From: Acinetobacter bereziniae
Lineage (GTDB): Bacteria > Pseudomonadota > Gammaproteobacteria > Pseudomonadales > Moraxellaceae
DNA length: 55,296 nt
Assembly (NCBI GenBank): GCA_009912575.1
Contig: WNDP01000009.1
Span: 1 to 55,296, forward strand
Direction of reading: 5' to 3'
Positions 24,767 to 34,645 of this stretch are shown here, piece by piece. Each line of letters begins with the position of its first letter. Positions within the stretch are counted from its first letter, which is position 1. The notes below the pieces were generated by a model that saw only the letters and a program-made list of their open reading frames with translations, did no database searches and was not told the origin of the DNA. The translations under genes were made by a program, and so were the position numbers.

Positions 24767-26017
24767 TCAGTTTTGGATGAATAACACAGGTAAAATCTGC
24801 CCTTTCTGTATCTCTTGCTCTGCAGGAACCCGTACAATACAGTTGGCATGGATGAGATTACTGAGCATATGAGATTGTTGTTTTGCTAAACTTTTTAAAC
24901 TTAAGTGACCTTGTTCAAAGACAGCACTCATTCTTAAAAATCGTTCACGTGCATCGGATTTAAGCGTGTGACTGATGATGCCATTTTGCCAATGTGGGGG
25001 AGATAGATGTCCTTGCAAAGCGCCAAGTAAAGTTGAAACGTAGACTTGCATACCGATATAGACCGCAGCTGGATTTCCCGGTAATGCCAATAAATAACAA
25101 TGACGTTGATCTTTGCGCTGATATTTAGCAAACAGCATCGGTTTGCCAGGTTTTTGTTTGACTTTCCAAAAAATTTGCTCAAAACCTAACTTGAGTGCAA
25201 CAGGTCGAACAAAATCATAGTCCCCAACAGAGACACCACCAGTACTAATAATCAAGTCATATTGATTTTTGAGTTCGTCAAACAAATTGAGAACTTGTTG
25301 TTGTTGATCATCAACATGGATCACATCTATGCTTTGATTGTGTGTTTGAAACCATGCCTGAATCAAAGGTCCATTTGCATCAAAAATTTTACCTGAGTTT
25401 AAACACTCGACAGTCTCAGCAACTTCATCACCTGTAATCACTACAGCAATTTTAGGGTATTTAAAAACCTTTAATTGTTTTACTCCTGCCATACTCAGCG
25501 CAGCAATCACTCCCGTATTTAGCTTCTGACCAGCAGGCGCAAGTCGCTGACCTTGCGTCACCTCTTCACCCTTCTCACGAATATCTGCATATTGTTTTAA
25601 TTTTTCATCAATTCTAATCACTTGTGCGCTAAGTGCTTCCACAATTTCCTGACGGGCAACTGTAGTAGTTCCTATCGGTATTTGACTTCCTGTGAATATT
25701 CGTAGAGCCTGTCCTTGTAACAGTTTCACATCGACTGTTTGCCCTGCACGCACCTCACCCACAACATCAAACTGTGTACCCGCTTCTATCGGTTCTTGAC
25801 TAGATAACGCATACCCATCAACAGCACTTTGCGAAAACAAAGGTAAATCAATCTTTGAAAAAATATCATCTGCAAGATATCGATTAAGCGCTTGGCTCAG
25901 TGGTAAAACCTCTGTATCTAAACAATGGCTATGTGTCAAAATAAGCGCTAAAGCTTGATCAATAGAAATTAAGCCCTTCTCTACACCGCAACCATAACTA
26001 ACAACCTGTTGATTCAT
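24767..26017 (-). CDS. moeA: Molybdopterin molybdenumtransferase
   Basis: A 416-residue MoeA that inserts molybdenum into adenylated molybdopterin. Motifs include LPLFSQSAVDGYAL (substrate loop), GTQFDVVGEVRAGQ, ILVTGDEV-type segment VVITGDEVAE, TGGVSVGDYDFVRP and LPGNPAAVYIGMQVYV. Domains I-IV are present at normal length. It overlaps the upstream moaCB gene by four bases and is followed by modA. The order fits a single cofactor operon running left. Confidence 0.93.
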   Translation of the reverse strand: MNQQVVSYGCGVEKGLISIDQALALILTHSHCLDTEVLPLSQALNRYLADDIFSKIDLPLFSQSAVDGYALSSQEPIEAGTQFDVVGEVRAGQTVDVKLLQGQALRIFTGSQIPIGTTTVARQEIVEALSAQVIRIDEKLKQYADIREKGEEVTQGQRLAPAGQKLNTGVIAALSMAGVKQLKVFKYPKIAVVITGDEVAETVECLNSGKIFDANGPLIQAWFQTHNQSIDVIHVDDQQQQVLNLFDELKNQYDLIISTGGVSVGDYDFVRPVALKLGFEQIFWKVKQKPGKPMLFAKYQRKDQRHCYLLALPGNPAAVYIGMQVYVSTLLGALQGHLSPPHWQNGIISHTLKSDARERFLRMSAVFEQGHLSLKSLAKQQSHMLSNLIHANCIVRVPAEQEIQKGQILPVLFIQN

Positions 26018-26937
26018 TGATAGCCTCCTGCATGTGGAATATTTTTTTGCACATCAAAGAGATGAACCAAAGCAGGTAAAATCGCAATCAATGATTCTTG
26101 CGCACCTTGTCTACTTCCCGGCAAAGTGATGACCAAGCTTTTTTCAATATAGCCAGCAACCCCACGGCTTAAGGCAGCATAAGGTGTACGGCGTTGACCA
26201 AAACTGCGTGAAGCTTCCATCAAACCGGGAATTTCACGCTGAAGTAAGGGTTGAATGGTTTCCACAGTAAGATCTTTTGGCCCTAATCCTGTCCCACCCA
26301 CTGTTAAAATTAATGGATATTGATTTTTTTGTTGTTCAATTAAAGCCAATAATTGTTCAGGCGAATCAGGAATCACTTGATAGTCAATTCCCAAAAAATT
26401 GGCTTCTTCGAGGATCTCCAATACATTTTGCCCAGCAGTATCTGGTTTTTTCCCTGAAGCAACAGTATCAGATAAAACAATAATTGAAGCAGTCAAAGGT
26501 TCTTTCAATACACGCGTAAAGTGCGATTTCCCACCTTTTTTCTTCTGTAATTTGCATTGATCTAGGCATAAGTCCTCGGGTTCACAATGCGGTTTCAACA
26601 TATCGTACAAGGTTAAACCTGCCAAACTCACTGCTGTTAATGCTTCCATCTCTACGCCAGTTGGACCTATTGTTTCAACTGTAGCCATGATCACCACATG
26701 AGTTTCATTTAACTCATATTCCACATCTGCACGATAGATTGGCAAAGGATGGCACAGTGGAATTAACTCATCGGTACGTTTGGCTGCCAAAATTCCTGCA
26801 ATTCGGGCAGTTTTTAATGCATCACCTTTTTCAGTATTGCCATTTCTTAACAGTTCGATGCAATGCGAAGGTGCATGTAATATCCCTGTTGCAACCGCTG
26901 TACGATAGCTTTCTGCTTTCATGCCCACATTTTTCAT
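26014..26937 (-). CDS. moaCB: Bifunctional MoaC/MoaB fusion
   Basis: A 307-residue fusion. Residues 1-145 are MoaC, which makes cyclic pyranopterin monophosphate with MoaA (KTARIAGILAAKRTDELIPL, CHPLPIY, VEMEALTAVSLAGLTLYDM). Residues about 150-300 are MoaB/MogA-like (ASIIVLSDTVASGKKPDTAG, LTVGGTGLGPKDLTVETIQP, ITLPGSRQGAQES), expected to adenylate molybdopterin. The fusion of an early and a late step is known in gamma-proteobacteria. An internal ATG at 26922 is an alternative start. It is coupled to moeA by an ATGA overlap and follows moaE by 58 bases. Confidence 0.92.
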   Translation of the reverse strand: MKNVGMKAESYRTAVATGILHAPSHCIELLRNGNTEKGDALKTARIAGILAAKRTDELIPLCHPLPIYRADVEYELNETHVVIMATVETIGPTGVEMEALTAVSLAGLTLYDMLKPHCEPEDLCLDQCKLQKKKGGKSHFTRVLKEPLTASIIVLSDTVASGKKPDTAGQNVLEILEEANFLGIDYQVIPDSPEQLLALIEQQKNQYPLILTVGGTGLGPKDLTVETIQPLLQREIPGLMEASRSFGQRRTPYAALSRGVAGYIEKSLVITLPGSRQGAQESLIAILPALVHLFDVQKNIPHAGGYQ

Positions 26938-26995
26938 TACATCTTCCTTCTATTGCGATATTTTCCAAGGCAAATCGTGTTGTGCTGAATATGCT

Positions 26996-27724
26996 TTACA
27001 TATGCCATTGATAAATAGTCTGTTCACTAGTCTTGTTCAGTACAGCGTTTTGATCAGGATCTGACTGTAATGATTTATGTGCTGAGTTTTGATGCTGCTC
27101 ATGTTTGAGATGATTATGCTGCGGAGGATTATGTTGGCTATGACCATGTTGCTGATGATTGTGTTGTTGAAAATCAGGATTATGCTGGCCAGATTCACCC
27201 GAATGATGTTGATGTTCACAATGCTGTTGCATGTGGGATTCATTATGTGAAACTTGACTTGATCCTACATAGTCCTTACGGATACAACAGCCTGCAACAT
27301 ATTGGCTACTTCCATCTTGATAAAACTCTTCTTTCCACACAGGAACCTCATGTTTTACTCGCTCTACAGCTTCTTCACACGCAGCAAAAGCTTCACGACG
27401 ATGTGCTGCATAAGCCACTGCAATAATGGCTTTTTCACCAATATCCAAAGTCCCAATCCGATGGATCACTCGAACATAAGGCACAGCAAACTGCTGTTGG
27501 ATTTCTTGTTCAATTTGACGAATCATTTTTTCAGAAACAGGCGCATAGGAAGTATATTTTAATGACTTAACCGCTTTACCTTCATGATGATTCCGCACAG
27601 TTCCAATAAAAAAACCAATTCCACCACATTCAGGAAAGTTTTGAATCGGGTCAAAACTTTCTAGGCTCAGTGCTGAATCCTGAATACGGTTAAATTGTTT
27701 GAGACTATGTTTAAAAGTATTCAT
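26996..27724 (-). CDS. moaE: Molybdopterin synthase large subunit with His-rich tail
   Basis: Residues 1-152 are normal MoaE: GTVRNHHEG near the start of the fold, VIHRIGTLDIGEKAIIA, and the active-site lysines Lys124 and Lys131 in VKHEVPVWKEE. With MoaD thiocarboxylate it turns cPMP into molybdopterin. Residues 153-242 are an extra tail with 17 histidines between 160 and 216 in Gln/His/Asn-rich repeats (QQHNHQQHGHSQHN), a likely metal-binding or low-complexity segment not needed for catalysis. The gene starts one base after the moaD stop. Typical MoaE is about 150 residues, so this is an unusually long version. The reading frame looks intact. Confidence 0.9.
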   Translation of the reverse strand: MNTFKHSLKQFNRIQDSALSLESFDPIQNFPECGGIGFFIGTVRNHHEGKAVKSLKYTSYAPVSEKMIRQIEQEIQQQFAVPYVRVIHRIGTLDIGEKAIIAVAYAAHRREAFAACEEAVERVKHEVPVWKEEFYQDGSSQYVAGCCIRKDYVGSSQVSHNESHMQQHCEHQHHSGESGQHNPDFQQHNHQQHGHSQHNPPQHNHLKHEQHQNSAHKSLQSDPDQNAVLNKTSEQTIYQWHM

Positions 27725-27725
27725 A

Positions 27726-28034
27726 TCAACCTCCAGCCACTGGAGACAGTAAAACCACGGTACTGTCTGATTCTAATAAAGTTTGACGTGGAATAATGTC
27801 TTCACCAATCGCGCAGGCACAACGATCAAGCAATGATTCTGCCTTGGGATAACGGCATATTAGGTCATCTAAAACGTCTGAGATTGTCATTCCAGATTGA
27901 GTTTGCAGACTTAAATCTGAAGGTAATAAACGTTCTATCGCACCAAAACATTCAATTTTAATCTCAATCATTGGCGATGATTGCTTTGAATCATGGTCTA
28001 TTGCTATTTTTGAAAGAACGGAAGAATTCAACAT
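27726..28034 (-). CDS. moaD: Molybdopterin synthase sulfur carrier subunit
   Basis: A ubiquitin-like protein of about 102 residues ending VVLLSPVAGG, whose C-terminal Gly-Gly is thiocarboxylated to carry sulfur to MoaE. It carries about 20 extra residues at the N-terminus compared with the usual 81-residue MoaD. GGAGG five bases before ATG 28034 sets the start; the ATG at 28046 sits within the Shine-Dalgarno region of moaD. It overlaps the moaA stop region and is followed directly by moaE. Confidence 0.88.
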   Translation of the reverse strand: MLNSSVLSKIAIDHDSKQSSPMIEIKIECFGAIERLLPSDLSLQTQSGMTISDVLDDLICRYPKAESLLDRCACAIGEDIIPRQTLLESDSTVVLLSPVAGG

Positions 28035-28035
28035 A

Positions 28036-29172
28036 TTAACCTCCAATCATATACATACTAATTTTTCGGGATGGGGAGTGATCTAACTTTGCTTCTTGAG
28101 CGATATCATGAAAACCTCTTTTTTTCTGCCAAATATAATCAGTCAGAGTCTGTTGAAGCTGTAAATTAGACTGCGAATTGAAAGTCTTAGGAAAAAATGT
28201 AAAGCGTTGAGGTAATCTAGCGTGCACTGCAAAAGATATGGCTTTCACCGAAGGTGTTTGAGCGAAATATGTTGGATGCATCCGAGCTGATGATTGTTGT
28301 AATGCTCTAATCTGTGCCTTGAGGGCAATACCTTGAGGGGCAAATAAACAATGAAAGAAATCGCCTTGTGCTGTCAGACGCACACGATCACAACTACCAC
28401 AAAATGAATGAGTGATGGTTGAAATAATCCCAATCGGGTAACCATTAATTAAATATTGTCGAGCAGGCTCAGAGGATTGCCCCTGTTGTAAGCTAACTTC
28501 AAAATCTTGCTTTAATTGCGCTAAGATATACTGTTCACTCACAACATCTGCTTGTGTCCAATCTCCTGCACCATCTAAAGGCATAAATTCTATAAAACGC
28601 ACGATGCAATTATTTTGAATCGACCAATGCGCCAAAGGTAAAATTTGATCTTCATTTTTACCTTTCATGAGTACCGCATTGATCTTTATTTTTAATCCGA
28701 CCTGTTGTGCAACACGAATTCCTTCAAGTACAGGCAATAATTCTTTTTTGGTCAAATCTTTAAATTGGCTAGGTTGCAAACTGTCTAAACTGATATTTAA
28801 ATCATCAAGCCCTGCTTGTTTTAACTGCACTGCATATTGTTTAAGATAATAAGCATTGGTGGTTATCGAAACTCTTTTTAAACCCAGTTTTTTCAATTGT
28901 TGTAAATCATCGATGAAATGTACTACACCTTGACGCATCAACGGTTCTCCACCTGTGATACGAATATGCTCGATTCCACGCTGCACCATAAACTCGCAAA
29001 AAACATACAGCTCTTCAAAACTGAGTAAATCATGTTTTTTGATCCACTCAGGATGTTCAGGCATGCAATAAACACACTTAAAATTACAGCGATCAGTCAC
29101 TGAAATTCGAAGCTTACGCTTGATGCGACCATGTTGGTCGATAAAAGCAGTATTCTGTTTATGTGGTGTCAT
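28036..29172 (-). CDS. moaA: GTP 3',8-cyclase, radical SAM
   Basis: The first enzyme of molybdopterin synthesis. The N-terminal radical-SAM cluster motif is CNFKCVYC, with SVTDR before it and ITGGEPLMR after. The C-terminal second cluster uses CGSCDRVR...FHCLF. The protein ends in the essential Gly-Gly (MYMIGG). At about 378 residues it is longer than typical (about 330), because of an insertion of roughly 50 residues after the second cluster (QQSSARMHPTYFAQT...). ATG 29172 is chosen; upstream in-frame GTG and TTG codons are possible starts. It is the first gene of the moa-moe-mod run. Confidence 0.9.
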   Translation of the reverse strand: MTPHKQNTAFIDQHGRIKRKLRISVTDRCNFKCVYCMPEHPEWIKKHDLLSFEELYVFCEFMVQRGIEHIRITGGEPLMRQGVVHFIDDLQQLKKLGLKRVSITTNAYYLKQYAVQLKQAGLDDLNISLDSLQPSQFKDLTKKELLPVLEGIRVAQQVGLKIKINAVLMKGKNEDQILPLAHWSIQNNCIVRFIEFMPLDGAGDWTQADVVSEQYILAQLKQDFEVSLQQGQSSEPARQYLINGYPIGIISTITHSFCGSCDRVRLTAQGDFFHCLFAPQGIALKAQIRALQQSSARMHPTYFAQTPSVKAISFAVHARLPQRFTFFPKTFNSQSNLQLQQTLTDYIWQKKRGFHDIAQEAKLDHSPSRKISMYMIGG

Positions 29173-29374
29173 TGCATTTATACACACATCCCTTGAAGCA
29201 CTGTTTAAGTTCAAAATGTTTTTAAACTTGAAATTTGCGCTATTTTCTTAAGTTTAAAATTGCAAAAAGTGTTCCAACTTTGATCATTGCGAAGCGAAGC
29301 GAACTTAAAATAAAACCACTGTTGTTGTTTTTTACTAAAAACTAACCCAATGATTTCAAACAATAATCTATTTT

Positions 29375-30013
29375 TTAATACAACAGTTTTAATTGGCGAT
29401 ATTGCTGTAGCTCATCTAAAGAATTAATACTGTGAAAAAATAGTGCATGATTTTCAAAAGCTGCCTTTTGAGCGTGCAAATCACTAAAACACTGTTTTAA
29501 ACTGCGCTGTCCCTGTTCAAGATGAGTGCGTATCGTGACGAATGCACTACGCTTTAACAGACAGAATGGATATAACGCTTTGCCATTGATCTCAACATAA
29601 GCCACCTCTGCCAAAGGGACACGTGCTAAAGCCCGATGTAATTTCTCAATCACCTGTGCTGGAACAAATGTCACATCGCAGGGCACAAACAACACATAGT
29701 CAGATTTCACATAAGACCATGCACTTTTCATTCCCATGAGAGGCCCTAAAAAGCCTTTTTCATCATCTTGATAACAATAAATATTGGGAATAAGTTTTTG
29801 ATAAATCGAATAATCACGATGACTGTTGACCCAGACTTGTGCAACTTGATGTTTCAGTTGTTGATGGATTTTTAGCAACTGAATTTGATCATCAAACTTT
29901 TGCAAAAGCTTATTTATTCCATTCATACGTCTTGCTTGACCACCTGCAAGGATCACCAAATCAGTTTGAGGGTATGTCGACAGCTTTGTTGTTATTGCAC
30001 TATTTTTTTTCAT
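29375..30013 (-). CDS. mobA: Molybdenum cofactor guanylyltransferase
   Basis: A 212-residue nucleotidyltransferase that attaches GMP to molybdopterin, giving the bis-MGD cofactor that nitrate reductase needs. Its nucleotide loop LAGGQARRMNGINK (residues 22-35) deviates slightly from the usual LAGGxGxRMGGxDK. FVPCDVTFVP is the metal-binding aspartate region. It overlaps the nasA stop by four bases, so it is the last gene of the nitrate operon and is separated from moaA by a 160-200 bp gap. The rather divergent sequence may indicate a nitrate-dedicated MobA. Confidence 0.85.
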   Translation of the reverse strand: MKKNSAITTKLSTYPQTDLVILAGGQARRMNGINKLLQKFDDQIQLLKIHQQLKHQVAQVWVNSHRDYSIYQKLIPNIYCYQDDEKGFLGPLMGMKSAWSYVKSDYVLFVPCDVTFVPAQVIEKLHRALARVPLAEVAYVEINGKALYPFCLLKRSAFVTIRTHLEQGQRSLKQCFSDLHAQKAAFENHALFFHSINSLDELQQYRQLKLLY

Positions 30014-32802
30014 TCTATTGCCTCCGCTTGACAGGCTTTAATCAGTCCACGTATCTCAGGTAGACAGGAACCACAGTTACCACCTGCTTTTAGGCATGCA
30101 GTTACTTGTTTTTCATGTTGGATATTTTTTTTCTTTAATGGTGGCAATAATTCGATTTTTACCCACTTTAAAACAACTACAAACCAGTGGACCATCACTG
30201 TTTGCTATCGACATGGCTTGCCCTGCCAAAAGTGCTTTTCGGTGCATTGCGCTGAGTCGTTCACGCTTAAATAAACTTGCAACCCAATCCCGATCAGGTA
30301 ATAAAGCTTTTGGTGCGATATATAAACTCGCAATCAGGCGACCATCTTTTAACACCACACTATGACTCATATGTGCGGTTTGATCTTCTAAATTCAGCCA
30401 TTCAAAGCTTTCATCTTGAAAAGGTAAAAGCTGTTTTAAATGCTGGGTAATTTGCTCAAAACGACGCCGATCTGCCAATTCATAACGTATCGCCTGAATG
30501 GTTTTAATTTTGGTCCACCAAACTGTACTTTCTATACTGTTTTGAACTAGATGTTCATAACCCACTCATACATAAAACATGCCTTGCCATTGTGTATAGA
30601 ATGGTTGAATCATCACTGGAGTATGCTTGAATTCAGGCTCTCCTGAGATCGCATCAACAACTGGATTGACCACTTTTCCAATCCGTGCATCTGATGCAAA
30701 CTGATCATTCCAGTGGATTGGCGCAAAAATTTGTCCACGGCGAATGTTATCACTCAGTACCGCTCTTAAAACACATAAACCCCATGCGGATTTGATCTCA
30801 ACCAGTTCACCGTCCTTCACCCCATACTTCAGTGCATCATTAGGATGGATTTCACAAAAAGGTTCTGCCTTATGGCTAGACAAATTTGCAGAAAGACCCG
30901 TGCGAGTCATGGTATGCCACTGATCACGAATCCGCCCTGTATTGAGAATTAAAGGATATTCATGTGTTGTTGAACGCACTGGATCAATCGCTGTTGTGGC
31001 AATAAATTTGGCATGTGCATTGGTATGGCTGAATTGCCCAGATGAAAATAATTGGGCAACATCCTGCTGATGTTCCGAATCCAAAATAGGCCACTGTACT
31101 AGTGCAAGCGTTTGATATTGCTGAAATGAAAGTCCAGTTAAACCTGCCAAATTAAAATATCGAAATGTGTCAGTCTCTGAACAAGATGACAGTCTTTGGT
31201 TTTGATAAGCGGATAACTGTGCATGTTCTTTAAAAATTTCATGGCTATTTTCAAAATCAAAACCTGAGAAACCCAATTTTTTTGCCACTTGCGACACAGA
31301 CCACCAATCTGCTTTTGCCTGTTCAGGTGCTGCTAAAAAAGCCCGTTGTCTTGAAATACGCCGTTCAGAATTGGTCACTGTTCCATCTTTTTCGCCCCAC
31401 CCCAAAGCGGGTAAAAGCACATCTGCAAATGCTGTAGTGTCGGTGTCTTTACATATATCGGATACCACCACAAAATCACATTGAGTTAAAGCACGTTTAA
31501 CCTGATCTGCATTGGGTAAACTCACCACAGGATTGGTTGCCATAATCCAAATGGCTTTAATTTTCCCCTGTTCAACTGCCTCAAATAAATCTACTGCTTT
31601 TAAACCCACCTGTTGAGCAATCGTTGGACTATTCCAAAATGTTTGTACCAATTGTTGATGATGAGGATTCTCTAAATCCAGATGTGCGGCCAACATATTG
31701 GCAAGCCCCCCACCTCACGTCCACCCATGGCATTCGGTTGCCCCGTCATTGAAAATGGCGCCGCACCTAACTTTCCAATTTTTCCAGTCAACAGATGACA
31801 ATTGATGATGCTATTGGCTTTGTCCACACCTCGAGAGGATTGATTAACTCCCATTGAAAAAAGCGTCATCACTTTTTCTGTGTGTGCAAATTTTTCAAAA
31901 AATAACTGTAATTTTTCCTGTGAAATTGCTGTTTTTCTCGCAACATTTTCTAAGCTTGATTCCGTTTCAGCGCTTTGTAATGCTTCGTTCAACCCTTGTG
32001 TATGGGCATTTACAAATTCGGTATCGGTATAGTTATGTTGATATAAATATTGGAGTAGCCCATTAAACAGTGCGACATCTTGTCCAATTTGAATTGGTAG
32101 ATGTAAGTCAGCTGCTTCGCATGTTGCGGTAAACCGTGGATCAATGACCACCACAAATAAATCATCTTGTTGCTGTTGTCTACGCTCTTTAGCTTGCATG
32201 ATTCGTTGATACAATACAGGATGGCACCATGCTGTATTTGACCCAACCAAGACCACCATGTTTGTATGTTCAAAATCCTCATAACTGGCAGGAACCAAGT
32301 CTTCACCAAAAGCACGTTTATGTGCCGCAACCGCCGAAGACATGCATAGCCTTGAGTTGGTGTCGATGTTGGCTGTTCCCAAATAACCTTTAACAAATTT
32401 ATTGACCACATAATAATCTTCAGTCAATAACTGCCCAGAGACATAAAATGCAATACTTTCGGGCCCATATTGCTGGATATAATGTTGAAATTTATCTGCA
32501 ATCAAATCAGTTGCAGTATCCCAGTCACTCTCTTGACGTCCTGTTTTACCTCCAAGCATGGGGTGTAAAACACGTGTTTCCAAACCAACAGTATCAGCAA
32601 GGTTACTTCCTTTGATACAAAGTTTTCCATAATTGGATGGGTGATCAATATCTCCTGCAACAGATAGCTTTTGCCCAAATGCAGTCTCTTCAACTGTTGC
32701 ACTCACACCGCAACCTACACCGCAATAAGGACATGTGGTGTGGGTGGTTTTGATGTTAGTTTCTGTAGAGCTATGCAGTTCCACGACAGGGATACTATTC
32801 AT
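30010..32802 (-). pseudogene. nasA: Assimilatory nitrate reductase catalytic subunit, broken at three points
   Basis: A bis-MGD nitrate reductase of about 930 residues. The N-terminal [4Fe-4S] site is CPYCGVGCGV with KLCIKGSNL, the molybdopterin domains run from about 60 to 755, and the C-terminal BFD-type [2Fe-2S] domain has VCSCFKVGKNRI and ACLKAGGNCGSCLPEIRG. Three lesions interrupt it: a G run of six at 31706-31711 (seven restores REVGGLANMLAAHL), an in-frame TGA at 30566-30568, and an A run of eight at 30125-30132 (seven restores KEKNIQHEKQ). AAGGAG precedes ATG 32802. Domains on both sides of each lesion are well preserved, so the gene is probably intact in the organism. It reduces nitrate to nitrite in the cytoplasm. 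Confidence 0.85.
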
Positions 32803-33002
32803 TTCTGCGGTGCTCCTTATCTTGTGCATGGAGTAAACAATTTTTTAGAGGTTTTCATTCCCACGCTATAACTTGACTGGATCAATAACATTCGTTCACA
32901 ACGAAGTATTCAAAAATTTGAGAAGTTAAATGCTGTACTTGCCTTAAACAACACTTGAGCTGGGCCATATACAGCGTGAGTGGGATAAAATCATGAATAA
33001 AA

Positions 33003-34628
33003 TTAGCCTGCTTTTTTCAATGCAAAATCTCGACCAAATAGCAACTTATTGCGAATTGCAGAAATCGGAGTTTGATCAGCAATCAACTCTGCATACCATG
33101 CACCGTCTTCTGTATCTCCAAATAACACTGCACCCACAACATGATCTTTTTGAATAATAATGCGTTTATAGATTTGTCGTTTTTCATCATTCAACACAAT
33201 ATCTTCAAAGCCCTCATTCTCTTGGCTATTTTCGATATCAATACGTCCAGCAGAGAAAACATCACAACCACTTACTTTTAGTTGAGTTGGAACAGTTGGT
33301 GCTTTAAAAGTCAAACTGCCATGCTCTGCCAAATGTGATGCACAGATAAAAGCTTGCCCCCATAGTGGCTCAACCAAACCAAAGGTTTGCTGGCGATGTT
33401 CAATACACTCACCCACAGCATAGATACTCGGATCATAGGTTTGCATGGTGTCATTGACCAACACACCACGATTGCAACGTAATCCTGCACTTTGTGCTAA
33501 AGCCATATTTGGACGAATACCAACGGCAAAAATAACCAAATCTGCATCCAATATCGTGCCATCCTTTAAGCGCACTTGACTGACATGACCTTCCTCACCC
33601 AACAGTTCTTCTGTATTGGCTTGCGTGATAATTGAAATACCTTTTTGCTCGATTGCTGTTTGCAACATTTGACTGGCTTTGGCATCCAATTGACGGTCCA
33701 TAATACGATCCATCAAGTGTAAAACTGTGACATTCATGCCACGTTGTTTTAATCCATAAGCAGCTTCCAAGCCCAATAAGCCACCACCAATCACCACCGC
33801 ATTGCGTTTGGACTGACAATATTCAAGCATCTTGTTGACATCATAAATGTCACGAAAACTCAATACTCCTTTGAGATCAGAACCTTGAACAGGTGGGATA
33901 AATGGTTTAGAACCTGTGGCCAAAATCAAACGATCATAATCCACCATTAAACCTTTTTGGGTGTAGATCTGCTTACGAGGGCGATCTATACGCACGGCTG
34001 GATCACCCGCGATGAAACGAATATTTTTATCGGCATACCATGCATGTGGGTGTAACATGATGTCTTCTATCGTTTTATCTCCCGATAAAACAGGTGACAG
34101 CATAATTCGGTTATAGTTCCCCCATGGTTCTTCACCAATTACCGTGACCTCGTAGCGCTCAGGTGCCATATCCAACAGATCTTCTAAGCAACGCATCCCT
34201 GCTAAACCGTTGCCAATCAGAACCAGCTTCATTTTTTCCTGAGTCATGCCATTGTTAGTGATATAGGTTTTTTGTGGCGTTGGGCTAATCCAAACCCGAC
34301 CATTTTCGATCTTGCTTGGGAAGACCAACAACTTTTGGTCTTTGTCTTCTAAACAACGTCCTGTGGCGAGACTAAAATGTTGCTTGTAGATGGGTGAAGC
34401 TACGACACGCTCACCTTGAAGATCACCAATAATTCCACGTGACATCACAAATGCTTGGCTAAATGGGTCTTGGTTACTGAGCGCATATACTCGCTTTTCA
34501 TTCCCTACACGAAAAATTGCCACTTGTTGCTCATTCAACAAAGCACCGACACCAGTATTGGGTGTGATATCGTCCAAAGCACAAATATCCAACCAATCTA
34601 ATTCATTCATTTCTTTTAAAATTGTCAT
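33003..34628 (-). CDS. NirD-like domain fused to FAD/NAD(P) oxidoreductase
   Basis: A 541-residue fusion. Residues 1-115 form a NirD-type Rieske-fold domain (WLDICALDDITPNTGVGALL, GIIGDLQGERVVASPIYKQH) without the Cys/His cluster ligands, as in E. coli NirD. Residues 132-541 are a pyridine nucleotide-disulphide type oxidoreductase like NasC or the N-terminus of NirB (VLIGNGLAGMRCLEDL, LILATGSKPFIPP, AVVIGGGLLGLEAAYGLKQRG, DLVIFAVGIRPN). It probably passes electrons from NAD(P)H to NasA, and its NirD part may serve NirB. It sits between nirB (17 bases upstream) and nasA (200 bases downstream), with GGGAG before the start. Confidence 0.88.
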   Translation of the reverse strand: MTILKEMNELDWLDICALDDITPNTGVGALLNEQQVAIFRVGNEKRVYALSNQDPFSQAFVMSRGIIGDLQGERVVASPIYKQHFSLATGRCLEDKDQKLLVFPSKIENGRVWISPTPQKTYITNNGMTQEKMKLVLIGNGLAGMRCLEDLLDMAPERYEVTVIGEEPWGNYNRIMLSPVLSGDKTIEDIMLHPHAWYADKNIRFIAGDPAVRIDRPRKQIYTQKGLMVDYDRLILATGSKPFIPPVQGSDLKGVLSFRDIYDVNKMLEYCQSKRNAVVIGGGLLGLEAAYGLKQRGMNVTVLHLMDRIMDRQLDAKASQMLQTAIEQKGISIITQANTEELLGEEGHVSQVRLKDGTILDADLVIFAVGIRPNMALAQSAGLRCNRGVLVNDTMQTYDPSIYAVGECIEHRQQTFGLVEPLWGQAFICASHLAEHGSLTFKAPTVPTQLKVSGCDVFSAGRIDIENSQENEGFEDIVLNDEKRQIYKRIIIQKDHVVGAVLFGDTEDGAWYAELIADQTPISAIRNKLLFGRDFALKKAG

Positions 34629-34645
34629 GAGACTCTCCCTTATCT

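Noticed and set aside
27000-27270. MoaE tail as an out-of-frame artefact
   Set aside because: The frame after residue 152 stays open for 90 codons with a consistent His/Gln/Asn composition and ends at a normal stop. No alternative frame restores an ordinary MoaE end.
30560-30572. In-frame TGA in a molybdopterin oxidoreductase as a selenocysteine codon
   Set aside because: The TGA lies between the end of the catalytic domain and the BFD domain, not at the active site. Assimilatory nitrate reductases use Cys, no SECIS-like hairpin follows, and other stops and frameshifts nearby suggest sequence error.
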